A stretch of 64,000 nt of DNA from Aquimarina acroporae (GTDB taxonomy: Bacteria > Bacteroidota > Bacteroidia > Flavobacteriales > Flavobacteriaceae): NCBI RefSeq assembly GCF_023195925.1, contig NZ_JALPRE010000013.1, positions 62,001 through 126,000 on the forward strand. Reading direction: 5' to 3'. The stretch's first letter is position 1, and every line of letters begins with the position of its first letter. Both the position numbers and the translations under genes were made by a program. This document shows positions 16,678 to 26,141 of this stretch, in pieces. A model generated the notes under the pieces. It had not been told where the DNA came from. It saw only the letters and a program-made list of their open reading frames with translations, and made no database searches.

Positions 16678-17538
16678 TTAGTTGTGAGTTAAGTATAAAT
16701 AAGCATCTTCGAGGGTCGGTTTTTGTGGTGTCGATTTTTCGATAGGCACTTCAGAAACATATCTAACCGTTGTTTTACCTTGATATCGTGTTGTACTCAA
16801 GATTTTTATATGATCACTAAACCTTGGCGACACATCAGTGTCAAATTGGGTTTCAAAGATTTTTCCTTTGACTTGTTCGATAATATTTTGTGTTTTCCCT
16901 TTGGTAATTAAAGAGCCTTTTTTCATAATGGCTACCTCATCTGCAATAATGTCGACATCTGAAACGATATGAGACGATAAAATAACAATGCTTTGGGTTG
17001 CCAGATCAGAAATTAGATTTCTAAATCGCACCCGCTCTTCTGGATCTAATCCCACTGTTGGTTCATCAAAAATGATAATTCTGGGGTCATTAAGTAACGT
17101 TTGAGCGATGCCTATTCTTTGTTTCATTCCACCAGAGTATTTACCAATTGGTTTTGATGCCACATCCAAAAGATTAAGTCCGTCTAGCAGTTTTTCGATT
17201 CTTTGTTTTAAACCAACTCCTCCCACTCCTTTTACTGCTGCCATATACTCCAAAAACTCAAATGCATTCAGGTTAGGATAGACTCCAAAATCCTGTGGTA
17301 AAAAGCCCATTTGTTGTCGTATATAGTTAACATCTTTAACGATGTTATTTTTATTTAAAAGAATAATACCTTCAGAAGGTTTGTTTACGGTAGCAATCAT
17401 TTTCATTAGGGTAGATTTACCTGCTCCGTTTGGTCCTAACAGGCCTAAAATTCCTTTTTCTATGGTTAATGAAAAATCTTTCACTCCATATTTCTTTCTC
17501 CCGTAACGCTTTGACACGTTTTTGATTTCTAACTTCAT
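16678..17538 (-). CDS. ABC transporter ATP-binding protein
   Basis: A protein of 286 residues. Walker A is GLLGPNGAGKST (residues about 33-44), the Q-loop lies near MGFLPQDFG, the ABC signature is KYSGGMKQRIGIAQ, and Walker B is IIIFDEPTVGLDP; the H-loop is ILSSHIVSD. The C-terminal extension of about 70 residues (TRYQGKTTVRYVSE) is typical of ABC-2 exporter ATPases. It energises the downstream permease. Gaps of 11 and 10 bases to its neighbours indicate one operon with the serine hydrolase first. Confidence 0.92.
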   Translation of the reverse strand: MKLEIKNVSKRYGRKKYGVKDFSLTIEKGILGLLGPNGAGKSTLMKMIATVNKPSEGIILLNKNNIVKDVNYIRQQMGFLPQDFGVYPNLNAFEFLEYMAAVKGVGGVGLKQRIEKLLDGLNLLDVASKPIGKYSGGMKQRIGIAQTLLNDPRIIIFDEPTVGLDPEERVRFRNLISDLATQSIVILSSHIVSDVDIIADEVAIMKKGSLITKGKTQNIIEQVKGKIFETQFDTDVSPRFSDHIKILSTTRYQGKTTVRYVSEVPIEKSTPQKPTLEDAYLYLTHN

Positions 17539-17549
17539 GGTTTAAGATA

Positions 17550-18875
17550 TTAGTGATTTGAGCTTATTTTGCTGATCGTAGTTGTAAAACCATTTTGACT
17601 AAAAGACAAGCTGTTCGTATCATTCTGAATTTGTGTTAAGATCACTCCAACGGTAGTATCATAAAGAGACTTTTCATTTTGCTGGGTAAGTTCACTCTTT
17701 ACACCCTGCGCTTCAGAAACTAGGTACATTTTATTGTTTTCCAGCGTTATTTTTAGCGTTAAGTTTGCTTCTTTAAGAAAATAAGTCCCTGTGTATTTTT
17801 TGAAATTATCTATATCAATATTTCTAAAACTTTCTATAGGATTATTATTTATGTAAGCTAATACATCATTAGAAATAGAATTTTTAGAAGGAATTGTTCT
17901 ACTGTTAGAAAACATCAAATACAGGTCTGTGGTGGCTGGATTGTATTGATTTCTAAATGCATATCCTATATTATTTCCCCCATGTCCGTAGTAAGTTGTT
18001 CCGTTAATATTAGTTTTAAACAACCCTAAACCATAATGTTGGTTTCCAGATTCCATCATCATTTTCACCGTTTCTTTTTTAAGTAATTGTTCCGTTTCAA
18101 AAAGGGAGGTATAGAATATTTCCATATCTGTTAAGGTAGAAGCAATGCTTCCTGCCGCATAGGCAATATTGGCGAAATAACGGTAATCTAAATAGTTAGT
18201 TACATCTTTTTCCTCGTAATAAGGTGTTGCTAGGTTTGGTATGTTTTTATGTACATATGGATAGGTATTCCTCATTTTTAAAGGAATAAAAATGCACTCT
18301 CTTAGTACATCAAAATAACTTTGACCCGTTACTTTTTCGATAATCCTACCCAAAACAAAATAATTCGTATTACAGTAATCAAAAGAGCCTACCATTTCTG
18401 GATTGTTTTTCTCCACTTGATCTAACAAATTGGAATTGTAAATTGCATCGTCCTTTCCATAAAAAATATCCAAAACATTTTTCCCTATTATTTCATCTAA
18501 GCCACTTTCATGTGCAAGCAATGTCTCTATGGTTAATGAACTATCTATATTTGGTATAGGAGTCAAAAAGGCGCCTATACTATCGGTTAGTTTTAGGGTT
18601 CCTTTTTCATATTCTTGTAAAATGAGTATCGCAGTAAAAGTTTTGGTAGCACTACCAATATTGAAAACACTATTCTGGTCAAGATTAAAATTACCTAAAC
18701 TTACAGTTTCGGTTTTATCATTTTTTTTGACAAGAATGCTGATTCCTTTATTTTGTTCCTTTAGGATGGAATCATATTTATTAGAGACAGCTGTTAAATC
18801 ACTTGTTTGCGTATACGCAATGTGTTTTATAAACAGTGCTATAAATAGAAGCAGTAATTGATGTAAAGTTTTCAT
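17550..18875 (-). CDS. class C beta-lactamase-like serine hydrolase
   Basis: A protein of 441 residues with an N-terminal signal peptide (LLLLFIALFIKHIAYT, then QTSD). The serine hydrolase motifs are SxxK at Ser75-Ala-Thr-Lys78, YxN at Tyr167-Cys-Asn169, and a YGHGGNN motif near residue 290 in place of KTG. These define the beta-lactamase/transpeptidase fold used by D-Ala-D-Ala peptidases, esterases and peptidases. The C-terminal 100 residues are an accessory beta domain. Substrate is unknown. First gene of an operon with the ABC transporter and divergent from LytS/LytTR. Confidence 0.88.
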   Translation of the reverse strand: MKTLHQLLLLFIALFIKHIAYTQTSDLTAVSNKYDSILKEQNKGISILVKKNDKTETVSLGNFNLDQNSVFNIGSATKTFTAILILQEYEKGTLKLTDSIGAFLTPIPNIDSSLTIETLLAHESGLDEIIGKNVLDIFYGKDDAIYNSNLLDQVEKNNPEMVGSFDYCNTNYFVLGRIIEKVTGQSYFDVLRECIFIPLKMRNTYPYVHKNIPNLATPYYEEKDVTNYLDYRYFANIAYAAGSIASTLTDMEIFYTSLFETEQLLKKETVKMMMESGNQHYGLGLFKTNINGTTYYGHGGNNIGYAFRNQYNPATTDLYLMFSNSRTIPSKNSISNDVLAYINNNPIESFRNIDIDNFKKYTGTYFLKEANLTLKITLENNKMYLVSEAQGVKSELTQQNEKSLYDTTVGVILTQIQNDTNSLSFSQNGFTTTISKISSNH

Positions 18876-18939
18876 ACGTTTAAGATTTTATACTTGTTCG
18901 AATCAAAACTCCATTAATTTATACCGATCCTAAAAAAAG

Positions 18940-19047
18940 AATGATAAAAGACGCTCAAAACATGATCTTAGAAAAAAAGTCCTTTTATCATTAAAACGAG
19001 GTCACTTAGACCAAATATGATATATTACATCATAAAAACATGATCTT
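18940..19047. promoter_or_regulatory. inverted and direct repeats in the divergent LytS/ABC-operon spacer
   Basis: AATGATAAAAG (18940-18950) and CTTTTATCATT (18982-18992) form a perfect 11-bp inverted repeat. AAAACATGATCTT occurs twice in the same orientation (18957-18969 and 19035-19047), 78 bases apart. LytTR regulators usually bind direct repeats, so the latter are candidate sites for the adjacent regulator, although the spacing between them is wider than usual for one paired site. Confidence 0.45.
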
Positions 19048-19062
19048 TTGACCTTCTAAAGC

Positions 19063-19070
19063 TACTTTTG
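19063..19070 (+). promoter_or_regulatory. -7 box of the lytS-lytTR operon
   Basis: TACTTTTG fully matches TAnnTTTG and lies 20 bases before the kinase ATG. There is no good -33 TTTG at the usual distance; instead the second AAAACATGATCTT repeat ends 15 bases upstream, consistent with an activated promoter. Confidence 0.5.
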
Positions 19071-19090
19071 AGAGTAATTTTTAAGAAAAT

Positions 19091-20077
19091 ATGGTAACCC
19101 GATTAGACGCTTTAATTGATAATAAAATTGCACAAAACCTATTTATTTGGTTGTTGTTATTTCTCATTTTATTGGCTACTATACAAGCCGATAACCGTTG
19201 GTTGGCAGCATTATTTGTAATTATATTACTAGCTCCTCCCGTATACATCAATAACATATATATTCTTCCGTACATACAGAAAAATCGAAGAATATTTGTC
19301 GGGTTATTTCTTGCAAATCTTATTCTTTGGAATACCATTTTGGTATATATTTTAACAAGTGTACTTAAGCAAGAGTATAAATGGACTATGTGGATCAACT
19401 TTGTGGGTGTTCTTTTCTTAGCATTGTCTTTTTCATCAACAATTAAACTAGCAAGAGATAGTTTTTATAGAAGGCAACAGGAAAAAGATGCAGAATTAAA
19501 ACTTCTCAAAGCACAACTCAATCCTCATTTCTTATTTAACACATTGAATAATCTATACGGGTTATCGGTAATAAAATCGAACAAGTTACCTGGACTCATG
19601 CTAACACTTTCTGACCTATTGCGCTACAGCCTATATGATACCCAAGAGACTCTTGTTCCGTTAGATAAAGAAATACAGTATATCGAAAATTACGTTTCTT
19701 TAGAAAAAATCAGGTTAGAAAGCACTGCCAAAATTCAATTTGATAAAAATGGAGATACTTCTTCTACACAAATTGCTCCCATGCTATTAATTGTGTTTGT
19801 TGAAAATGCCTTCAAATACTTAGACTCTTCTACAAATTCAAATAGTAGTGTCTCCATTTCGGTAACAACCACAGAAAATGAAATCAATTTTAAGTGCAGC
19901 AACACTTATACCAGTAGCCATTCAAACCTAAAAAAGCTAGAAATAGGAAATAGTGGAATCGGGTTACAAAATGCAAAAAAACGATTAGGTTTGATTTATC
20001 CGGATAAGCACAGATTAGAAATTAAATCTAAGGATGAAAAATTTATCGTAGAACTAACCTTACAAGTAAAGTCATGA
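19091..20077 (+). CDS. LytS-type sensor histidine kinase
   Basis: A protein of 328 residues. Four membrane helices fill residues about 17-120 (FIWLLLFLILLATI, LAALFVIILLAPP, VGLFLANLILWNTILVYIL, FVGVLFLALSF). The His_kinase (LytS/YehU-type) domain follows: LKAQLNPHFLFNTLNNLYG, with His146 as phosphoacceptor, and a HATPase region (LIVFVENAFKY, GNSGIGLQNAKKRL). There is no separate extracellular sensor domain, so the membrane segment itself probably senses. The stop overlaps the response regulator start by four bases. Divergent from the serine hydrolase/ABC operon, its likely target. Confidence 0.9.
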   Translation: MVTRLDALIDNKIAQNLFIWLLLFLILLATIQADNRWLAALFVIILLAPPVYINNIYILPYIQKNRRIFVGLFLANLILWNTILVYILTSVLKQEYKWTMWINFVGVLFLALSFSSTIKLARDSFYRRQQEKDAELKLLKAQLNPHFLFNTLNNLYGLSVIKSNKLPGLMLTLSDLLRYSLYDTQETLVPLDKEIQYIENYVSLEKIRLESTAKIQFDKNGDTSSTQIAPMLLIVFVENAFKYLDSSTNSNSSVSISVTTTENEINFKCSNTYTSSHSNLKKLEIGNSGIGLQNAKKRLGLIYPDKHRLEIKSKDEKFIVELTLQVKS

Positions 20078-20769
20078 TGAAATGTATACTAGCAGATGAT
20101 GAACCAATTGCCAGGCAAATTTTGGAAAACTATATCAAAGAGATTCCAAACCTTGAGCTCATCGCCTCTTGCAAAAATGCTTTTGAAGTTATTGAAGTTT
20201 TACAAAAACAATCACCAGACATTTTGTTTTTAGACATAAATATGCCCAAATTATCGGGACTAAGTCTTCTTAAAACCTTACAACAAAAGCCTGCGGTTAT
20301 TATTACCACTGCTTACCCAGAGCATGCCGTTGTGGGATTTGAACTCGCGGTGACAGATTACTTATTAAAACCTTTTTCATTTGAACGTTTTCTTCAGGCA
20401 GTATATAAAGTTAATACTAAAAATGAAGCCACTAACACGATCATCAAAGAAGAAAAAGAAACTCCAAAAACAATTTTTGTAAAGAGCGACAAAAAAATTA
20501 TTAAACTAAATACAGATCATATTTCTCACATCGAAGCATACGGTAATTATATAAAAATCTATACCGACCGCATGATTCTCACCCCGCAAACGCTAACCGA
20601 ATTTAGTGAAAAGTTACCCGAATGTTTTTTAAGGATTCATAAATCTTTTGTAGTGAACTTCGATAAGCTTAAGTTAATCGACGGCAATCAGTTTGTATTA
20701 CAAAATGAAGTTAAACTACCTATTGGTAAATCCTATAGAAAACAGGTAATTGATAAAATTGATTACTAA
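20074..20769 (+). CDS. LytTR-family response regulator
   Basis: A protein of 231 residues. The receiver domain (residues 1-120) has the acidic pair ADDE, phosphoacceptor Asp54 in DILFLDINMP, Thr in VIITTAYPEHA, and Lys in YLLKPFS. The C-terminal LytTR DNA-binding domain starts near residue 135 (TIFVKSDKKIIKLNTDHISH, IEAYGNYIKIYT) and ends LPIGKSYRKQV. It overlaps the kinase gene by ATGA, so translation is coupled. LytTR regulators normally bind paired direct repeats; candidates are seen in the divergent spacer. Confidence 0.93.
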   Translation: MMKCILADDEPIARQILENYIKEIPNLELIASCKNAFEVIEVLQKQSPDILFLDINMPKLSGLSLLKTLQQKPAVIITTAYPEHAVVGFELAVTDYLLKPFSFERFLQAVYKVNTKNEATNTIIKEEKETPKTIFVKSDKKIIKLNTDHISHIEAYGNYIKIYTDRMILTPQTLTEFSEKLPECFLRIHKSFVVNFDKLKLIDGNQFVLQNEVKLPIGKSYRKQVIDKIDY

Positions 20770-20864
20770 TTACAATATCCTTCTTCACAAAATTGTTTGA
20801 GTTCCTTTTTTATTAGAACATATAATAACACTATTTTTGAAATACATTTCAAAACAGTCATTTC

Positions 20865-22160
20865 ATGAAATATCACTCTATAAACAAGAATCTATTCATC
20901 AAAAACAGAAAAAACTTTGCTGCTAAGATGCAACCTAACAGTATTGCTGTTTTTAATAGTAACGATATCTACCCAATAAGCGCAGATAGTATGATGCCTT
21001 TTGAGCAACACCGAGATATTTTTTATCTAAGTGGGGTAGACCAAGAAGAAAGTATATTACTATTGTTTCCTGATGCTCCCAAAGAAAAACATAGAGAAAT
21101 CTTATTTTTAAGAGAAACCAACGAGCATATTGCTATTTGGGAAGGTGAAAAACTAACAAAAGAAAAAGCCTTTGAAACTTCAGGAATAAAGACCGTGTAC
21201 TGGTTACAAGATTTTGAAAAAGTTTTTTTTGAAGTGATGACCCAGTGTGATACAGTTTATGTAAACACCAATGAACATTACAGATCTAGTGTAGAGACAG
21301 AAACACGAGAGGATCGTTTCATCAAATGGTGGAAAGCCAAATATCCTGCTCATAGTGTGGCCAAAAGCAATCCCATTTTACAAAGATTAAGATCTGTAAA
21401 AGACCCTATAGAAATAGATCTTATGCAAACTGCTTGTAATATCACCGAAAAAGGGTTTAGACGACTCCTGAGTTTTGTTAAGCCAGGGGTTTGGGAATAC
21501 AATATTGAAGCAGAATTGTTACATGAATTCATAAATAACAGATCTAAAGGTTTTGCTTATACTCCAATTGTTGCCAGCGGTAATAATGCCAACGTATTAC
21601 ATTATATAGAGAATAATCAACAATGTAAAGAGGGAGACTTGATCCTTATGGATGTAGCTGCAGAATACGCAAATTACTCTAGTGACTTATCACGTACAAT
21701 TCCTGTTTCTGGAAAATATACCAAAAGACAACGTGATGTTTATAATGCTGTATTACGAGTTAAAAACGAAGCAACTAAGCTATTGGTACCTGGCGCAATT
21801 TGGGCAGATTATCATGTAGAAGTGGGTAAGATTATGACATCAGAATTATTAGGTTTAGGGCTCTTAGATAAAGCCGATGTGCAAAATGAGAATCCAGAAT
21901 GGCCAGCTTATAAAAAATATTTTATGCATGGTACTTCGCATCATATCGGATTAGATACTCACGACTATGGAATCCTAACCGAACCTATGCAAGCTAATAT
22001 GGTATTTACGGTAGAACCAGGAATTTATATTCCCGATGAAGGATTCGGAATTCGATTAGAAGATGATGTGGTAATTCAGGAAAAAGGAGAACCTTTTAAC
22101 TTAATGGGAAATATCCCAATAGAAGCAGAAGAAATTGAAGAGTTAATGAATAAATCATAA
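20865..22160 (+). CDS. pepP: Xaa-Pro aminopeptidase (M24 family)
   Basis: A protein of 431 residues. The N-terminal creatinase/AMP_N domain covers residues about 1-165 (RDIFYLSGVDQEESILLLFP). The M24 pita-bread domain follows with the expected dinuclear metal ligands: Asp in LMDVAAEYANYSSDLSRT, His in HGTSHHIGLDTHDYG, Glu in FTVEPGIYIP and Glu in GIRLEDDVVI. It removes N-terminal residues preceding proline. No signal peptide, so cytoplasmic. Length agrees with bacterial PepP. Likely monocistronic: 95 bases follow the LytTR gene. Confidence 0.92.
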   Translation: MKYHSINKNLFIKNRKNFAAKMQPNSIAVFNSNDIYPISADSMMPFEQHRDIFYLSGVDQEESILLLFPDAPKEKHREILFLRETNEHIAIWEGEKLTKEKAFETSGIKTVYWLQDFEKVFFEVMTQCDTVYVNTNEHYRSSVETETREDRFIKWWKAKYPAHSVAKSNPILQRLRSVKDPIEIDLMQTACNITEKGFRRLLSFVKPGVWEYNIEAELLHEFINNRSKGFAYTPIVASGNNANVLHYIENNQQCKEGDLILMDVAAEYANYSSDLSRTIPVSGKYTKRQRDVYNAVLRVKNEATKLLVPGAIWADYHVEVGKIMTSELLGLGLLDKADVQNENPEWPAYKKYFMHGTSHHIGLDTHDYGILTEPMQANMVFTVEPGIYIPDEGFGIRLEDDVVIQEKGEPFNLMGNIPIEAEEIEELMNKS

Positions 22161-22341
22161 AGTTAACCAGAGGTTATTTTTACCTTAATCTATTGGTTTT
22201 CAGATTTCATGGAATAATTTTTGATCAACTGTTTTTTACTAACATAGCTTTTCCCTTCTCCAATTACGAGTAAATCATCATGTTTGATAACCTCAGGAAG
22301 GTAAGATATGTTCTTATTTCACCTTATCAAAAATTAAACTC

Positions 22342-23838
22342 ATGATGAAATCAAAAAGTGTAATTACCAAACTGAAGGTTGTAACTATATTACTATTATT
22401 CACTCTATTCTGCCATTCGCAACAAACTGATAATGTAAAGTTTAAGGATATTACCAATCTCCCTGAAGGAAAACTAGGTCAAGTTGTTAACGAACTTATT
22501 GATGTTTTTAATGCGAATGATGCAGACAGGATAGGTGAATTTATATCAAAACATGACGATAAAGAAATCCTTAAAAAATTTTCTTTAGAAGATTTCCGAG
22601 GATACCTATTAGATAATGTAAGAAAAACTGGAGGGGTTAATTTCTATGCTACAAGGACATATACCCCTTCTCTTTTGGATAAAACAGTAGTTATTGTTAA
22701 AGGTAACAATTTTGATTTTTGGTATGCTTTTACCTTAAGTTTTACCAATAACACAGATTATGTGCTGGATAGTTTATGGTTTTCTTCTGTAGAAGCTCCT
22801 TCAGACATAGCAGCACAAACAATTTCTGAGACTGAACTTGTAGAAAAAACCAAGTCATTGTTGGATAAGCTATACAAAAAAGACTTTTTCTCGGGAACAG
22901 TGCTGGTGGCTCAAAAGGATAAAGTTTTATTTGAGAATGCCTACGGTGAAGCCTCTAAAAGATTTCATGTGCCAAACACCATAAACACCAAATTCAATCT
23001 TGGGTCAATGAACAAAATGTTTACAGCTATAGCAATTATGCAACTTGTAGAAAAAAATAAAATTGCTCTAGACGATGTTGTAAGTAATTATATAGACCAA
23101 GATTGGTTACCAAAAGAAATTACCGATAAGATTACAATTCATCACTTGTTATCCCATACTAGTGGATTAGGTAGTTATTTTAATAAAACGTATCGCAATT
23201 CATCTCGAGAGTTATTTAGGTCTTTAGAAGATTTTAAACCTTTGGTCAAAGACAATACTCTTGCTTTTCAACCTGGAGAAAAATATAGATATAGTAATAC
23301 TGGTATGTTACTTTTGGGAGTTATTATCGAAAAATCTACGGGACAGGATTACTTTGAATACATCAGAGAAAATATTTATACCCCCGCAAAAATGACCAAT
23401 TCTGACGCTTTTGAAATGGACCAACCTGTAGAAAATTTGGCTATAGGATATATCCCTAATTCAAAAAATGCATTGGGTTGGGAAAATAATATTTATAAGC
23501 ATGTAATCAAAGGAGGGCCTGCTGGAGGGGGATTTTCAACAGTAAAAGACTTACATAATTTTTCTATGGCTCTGATGAATGAAAAATTGGTCTCAAAAGG
23601 TTCTTTAGAACTACTTTGGACAGATCATGCAAAAGCAGGATATGGGTATGGTTTTACTGTTAAATCTGGTAACATAGGGAAAGTAGTGGGCCATGGTGGT
23701 GGATTTCCTGGTCTCAATTCTCAGCTCGATATATTCTTGGATAATGGATATGTAGTATGCGTAATGTCTAACTACGACAGAGGAGCAGGTCCAGTTGCCA
23801 AAAAAATTTATAATTGGATCGAAAAGTTACAAAACTAG
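22342..23838 (+). CDS. class C beta-lactamase-like serine hydrolase with N-terminal domain
   Basis: A protein of 498 residues with a signal peptide (VVTILLLFTLFCHS, then QQTD). Residues about 35-150 form an alpha/beta accessory domain of NTF2-like appearance (VNELIDVFNANDADRIGEFI, FWYAFTLSFTNN). The hydrolase domain follows: SxxK at Ser222-Met-Asn-Lys225, YxN at Tyr317-Ser-Asn319, and VVGHGGGFPG near residue 455. Predicted periplasmic or extracellular; substrate unknown. It stands alone between pepP and a VOC gene. One of four hydrolases of this fold in the window. Confidence 0.87.
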   Translation: MMKSKSVITKLKVVTILLLFTLFCHSQQTDNVKFKDITNLPEGKLGQVVNELIDVFNANDADRIGEFISKHDDKEILKKFSLEDFRGYLLDNVRKTGGVNFYATRTYTPSLLDKTVVIVKGNNFDFWYAFTLSFTNNTDYVLDSLWFSSVEAPSDIAAQTISETELVEKTKSLLDKLYKKDFFSGTVLVAQKDKVLFENAYGEASKRFHVPNTINTKFNLGSMNKMFTAIAIMQLVEKNKIALDDVVSNYIDQDWLPKEITDKITIHHLLSHTSGLGSYFNKTYRNSSRELFRSLEDFKPLVKDNTLAFQPGEKYRYSNTGMLLLGVIIEKSTGQDYFEYIRENIYTPAKMTNSDAFEMDQPVENLAIGYIPNSKNALGWENNIYKHVIKGGPAGGGFSTVKDLHNFSMALMNEKLVSKGSLELLWTDHAKAGYGYGFTVKSGNIGKVVGHGGGFPGLNSQLDIFLDNGYVVCVMSNYDRGAGPVAKKIYNWIEKLQN

Positions 23839-23931
23839 TACCTTTTTTGAGTAGAAACTTACATTTTTGAGTTCTGGTAGAATATTTTATCCTATTCATT
23901 CGTTACAAACAAAAAAACAACTTTTCGTAGC

Positions 23932-24315
23932 ATGCAACGAATGAAAATTACTGCCGGTCACCAACAAGCTATGCCTTATCTCGTTGTAGAAAAGGCAGAA
24001 GATTTTATCGATTTTATTCGAAAAATATTTAATGCTCAGGAAATGATACGAAGTATGGATGGCGAACATCGAATACAACATTCTGAAATTAAAATTGGCG
24101 ACAGCACTATTCTTCTTGCTGAGGCCTCTAAACATTATCCTGCGCAACCTGGATCAATGTATGTATATGTTCAGGATACCGATCAAACCTACTACGATGC
24201 ATTAGATTCTGGAGCAACTTCTTTGATGCAACCAATGGATGAAGATAGAGGTGCCAGAGGAGCCGGTTTTAAAGACCCCTTTGGCAACACTTGGTGGATA
24301 GCTACTCTAAACTAG
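23932..24315 (+). CDS. VOC/glyoxalase-fold protein (PhnB-like)
   Basis: A protein of 127 residues with two beta-alpha-beta-beta-beta modules: MPYLVVEKAEDFIDFIRKIF opens the first, and MYVYVQDTDQTYYDALDSGA opens the second, ending in the typical GFKDPFGNTWWIAT. This is the PhnB/YdcE-like subgroup of the vicinal oxygen chelate superfamily. Metal ligands are not complete by eye, so catalysis is uncertain. Cytoplasmic. Converges with the peroxidase gene 15 bases away. Confidence 0.85.
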   Translation: MQRMKITAGHQQAMPYLVVEKAEDFIDFIRKIFNAQEMIRSMDGEHRIQHSEIKIGDSTILLAEASKHYPAQPGSMYVYVQDTDQTYYDALDSGATSLMQPMDEDRGARGAGFKDPFGNTWWIATLN

Positions 24316-24330
24316 TAGCATTATCTTTTC

Positions 24331-25668
24331 TTAGTTACAGCCTAAATCACTTTGAGATTGTGCGTCATTGTTTGGAAAACAAAATCCAGAATTTACCTGT
24401 TCTGGTACATACCTTTGTAAATTAGGATCTCTTAATCCACTTTCGATAAAAGCAGTAATATCATTGATTTCCTGTTCGGTAAGATTCGTTGTTCCAAATT
24501 GAGAAGCTAGATTTTCTGAAGGCACTTCGGTAGATTGTGGTACTCCATTGTTTTTATAGGCTACTACCTCTTTTACAGAAGTAAATGTTCCTCCATGACC
24601 ATAAAACCCATTATCTACAATATTATATAAGGTTGGGGTTTTAAATTTATAATTGTCGTCTGGGTTCTTGGTAAAACCTCCTCTTCCTTTTTTAACACCA
24701 TCAAAACCTGCATCATCCAAAACAACGGCAGTTTCACTATCATCAAAATCACCCATTCCAAAAGCATGAAATCCTTTATCATTCAAAGCTGGTCCGGTAT
24801 GACACTCAAAACATTTTCCTTTTCCGAAGAATGCAATAGCTCCTCTCTTTTCTGTGTCACTCATGGCATAAAAATCTCCTTTTAACCATTCTTGCCAAGG
24901 AGCTTCATTTGGTAAAAGTACTCTTTCATAAGCTGCCATCGCCAAAGCTGCATTTATAGTAGAGTATCTTTCATTTTCTGCTACATTTCCAAAAGCTTTA
25001 TCAAATAGTTCTTTGTAGTTGTGGTTGTTTACAAAGTCTTCATCTATCGCCAATCGATGTACACCTTGCCCTTTTATAGCTTGTACCTCGACACCTTGAA
25101 AGCCTAAGAAATTCTCTTGAATATTGGTCCAATTGGCTTCGGTACCAGCATTCGTTCCAGTTCCTCCAAATTGACCATTCCAAAGCATTACATCTTGATA
25201 GGCCACGTTCAAAATTGTAGGAGAGCGTAGTGGCTGAATATCTACAGAATCTAACGGAACATCTTTTTTGATAATTCTACCATTACCATTAAATCCGAAC
25301 CCGACTCCGCATTCTCCAATACCTTGTCTTAAACCTGAACTAAATCCTGCTGCTACCTGATGACAAGAAGTACAAGAATACGTGCCTTTAAGGTCTTTCA
25401 TTTTGGGATTTGTTCCAAATGCCGTTTCGTGAATCAATAATTTACCCAGTTCTACTTTTTCTTTGGTAATAGGATTTAACGGATCCTGAGGAATTCTTGC
25501 ATAATCATCGCTGCTAGGTAAGGTATAAAAAGATACCCCTACACCGTCTGACGTTTCATTTAAAAGGTTTAATAAATCTCGATCTAGTTGAGTAATTTCT
25601 ACGTAATCATCATCACTACAAGAAGTAAGAATGGCCAGCGCCATCAACATAATAGTAATTTTTTTCAT
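24331..25668 (-). CDS. di-haem cytochrome c peroxidase lipoprotein (MauG/CcpA family)
   Basis: A protein of 445 residues. The lipoprotein signal is MKKITIMLMALAILTSCSDD. Two haem c sites are present: CTSCH near residue 97 and CFECH near residue 290, each followed by the expected Gly/His-rich contexts (GLRQGIG; GPALNDKGFHAFGMGDF). PTLYNIVDNGFYGHGG is a family signature near the C-terminus. It should reduce peroxide with electrons from c-type cytochromes, or oxidise another substrate as MauG does. Anchored facing the periplasm. The upstream spacer is nearly 500 bases and may contain its regulation. Confidence 0.9.
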   Translation of the reverse strand: MKKITIMLMALAILTSCSDDDYVEITQLDRDLLNLLNETSDGVGVSFYTLPSSDDYARIPQDPLNPITKEKVELGKLLIHETAFGTNPKMKDLKGTYSCTSCHQVAAGFSSGLRQGIGECGVGFGFNGNGRIIKKDVPLDSVDIQPLRSPTILNVAYQDVMLWNGQFGGTGTNAGTEANWTNIQENFLGFQGVEVQAIKGQGVHRLAIDEDFVNNHNYKELFDKAFGNVAENERYSTINAALAMAAYERVLLPNEAPWQEWLKGDFYAMSDTEKRGAIAFFGKGKCFECHTGPALNDKGFHAFGMGDFDDSETAVVLDDAGFDGVKKGRGGFTKNPDDNYKFKTPTLYNIVDNGFYGHGGTFTSVKEVVAYKNNGVPQSTEVPSENLASQFGTTNLTEQEINDITAFIESGLRDPNLQRYVPEQVNSGFCFPNNDAQSQSDLGCN

Positions 25669-26141
25669 AACTGAATGGTTTGTTTATTGGTTTTTTGTTG
25701 TTTCTAAAGTGGTTGTGCAAAATGCAAGTTGTCGTAAAAAAATTTCAATATATATTCAAGAAGTATGTACCATATGTACTCATGTCTGATACATATAATT
25801 ACTCTTCTTTACTGTTTTTTTAGATGTTCAGAAGGGATCAGGAGGGAGATGATTTCTTCATAATTATCTTAAGGGGATATACTATTTTAAGAACCTAAAA
25901 TAATACTTTCGTTTCCTTGAATCACACTTTTATAAATGCTTTTCAAGGTTACAATTTTGTTTACAGATACAACTACTTACTTTTTGTTACCACAAATATA
26001 ATAATTTTATGAATCCAACATACTTCTATTTCATAGAGTAATTTCAAATATCAAAAATAGTATTTACGAACACATCTTAAAATTCTGATTTTCAGATAGA
26101 AATAAACATATTAAGAATAGGTTAAATAGGCTAAAAAAGAT
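25669..26141. other. 473-base spacer without a gene
   Basis: No open frame with a plausible start and no hairpin terminator was found on either strand. The sequence is AT-rich and separates two minus-strand genes. It should contain the promoter of the peroxidase gene and the 3' end of nothing visible on the plus strand. A GTACCATATGTAC near-palindrome at about 25770 is too weak to call. Confidence 0.5.

Noticed and set aside
25760..25785. GTACCATATGTAC as an operator upstream of the peroxidase gene
   Set aside because: The palindrome is imperfect, single copy and about 100 bases from the start without a clear -7 box.
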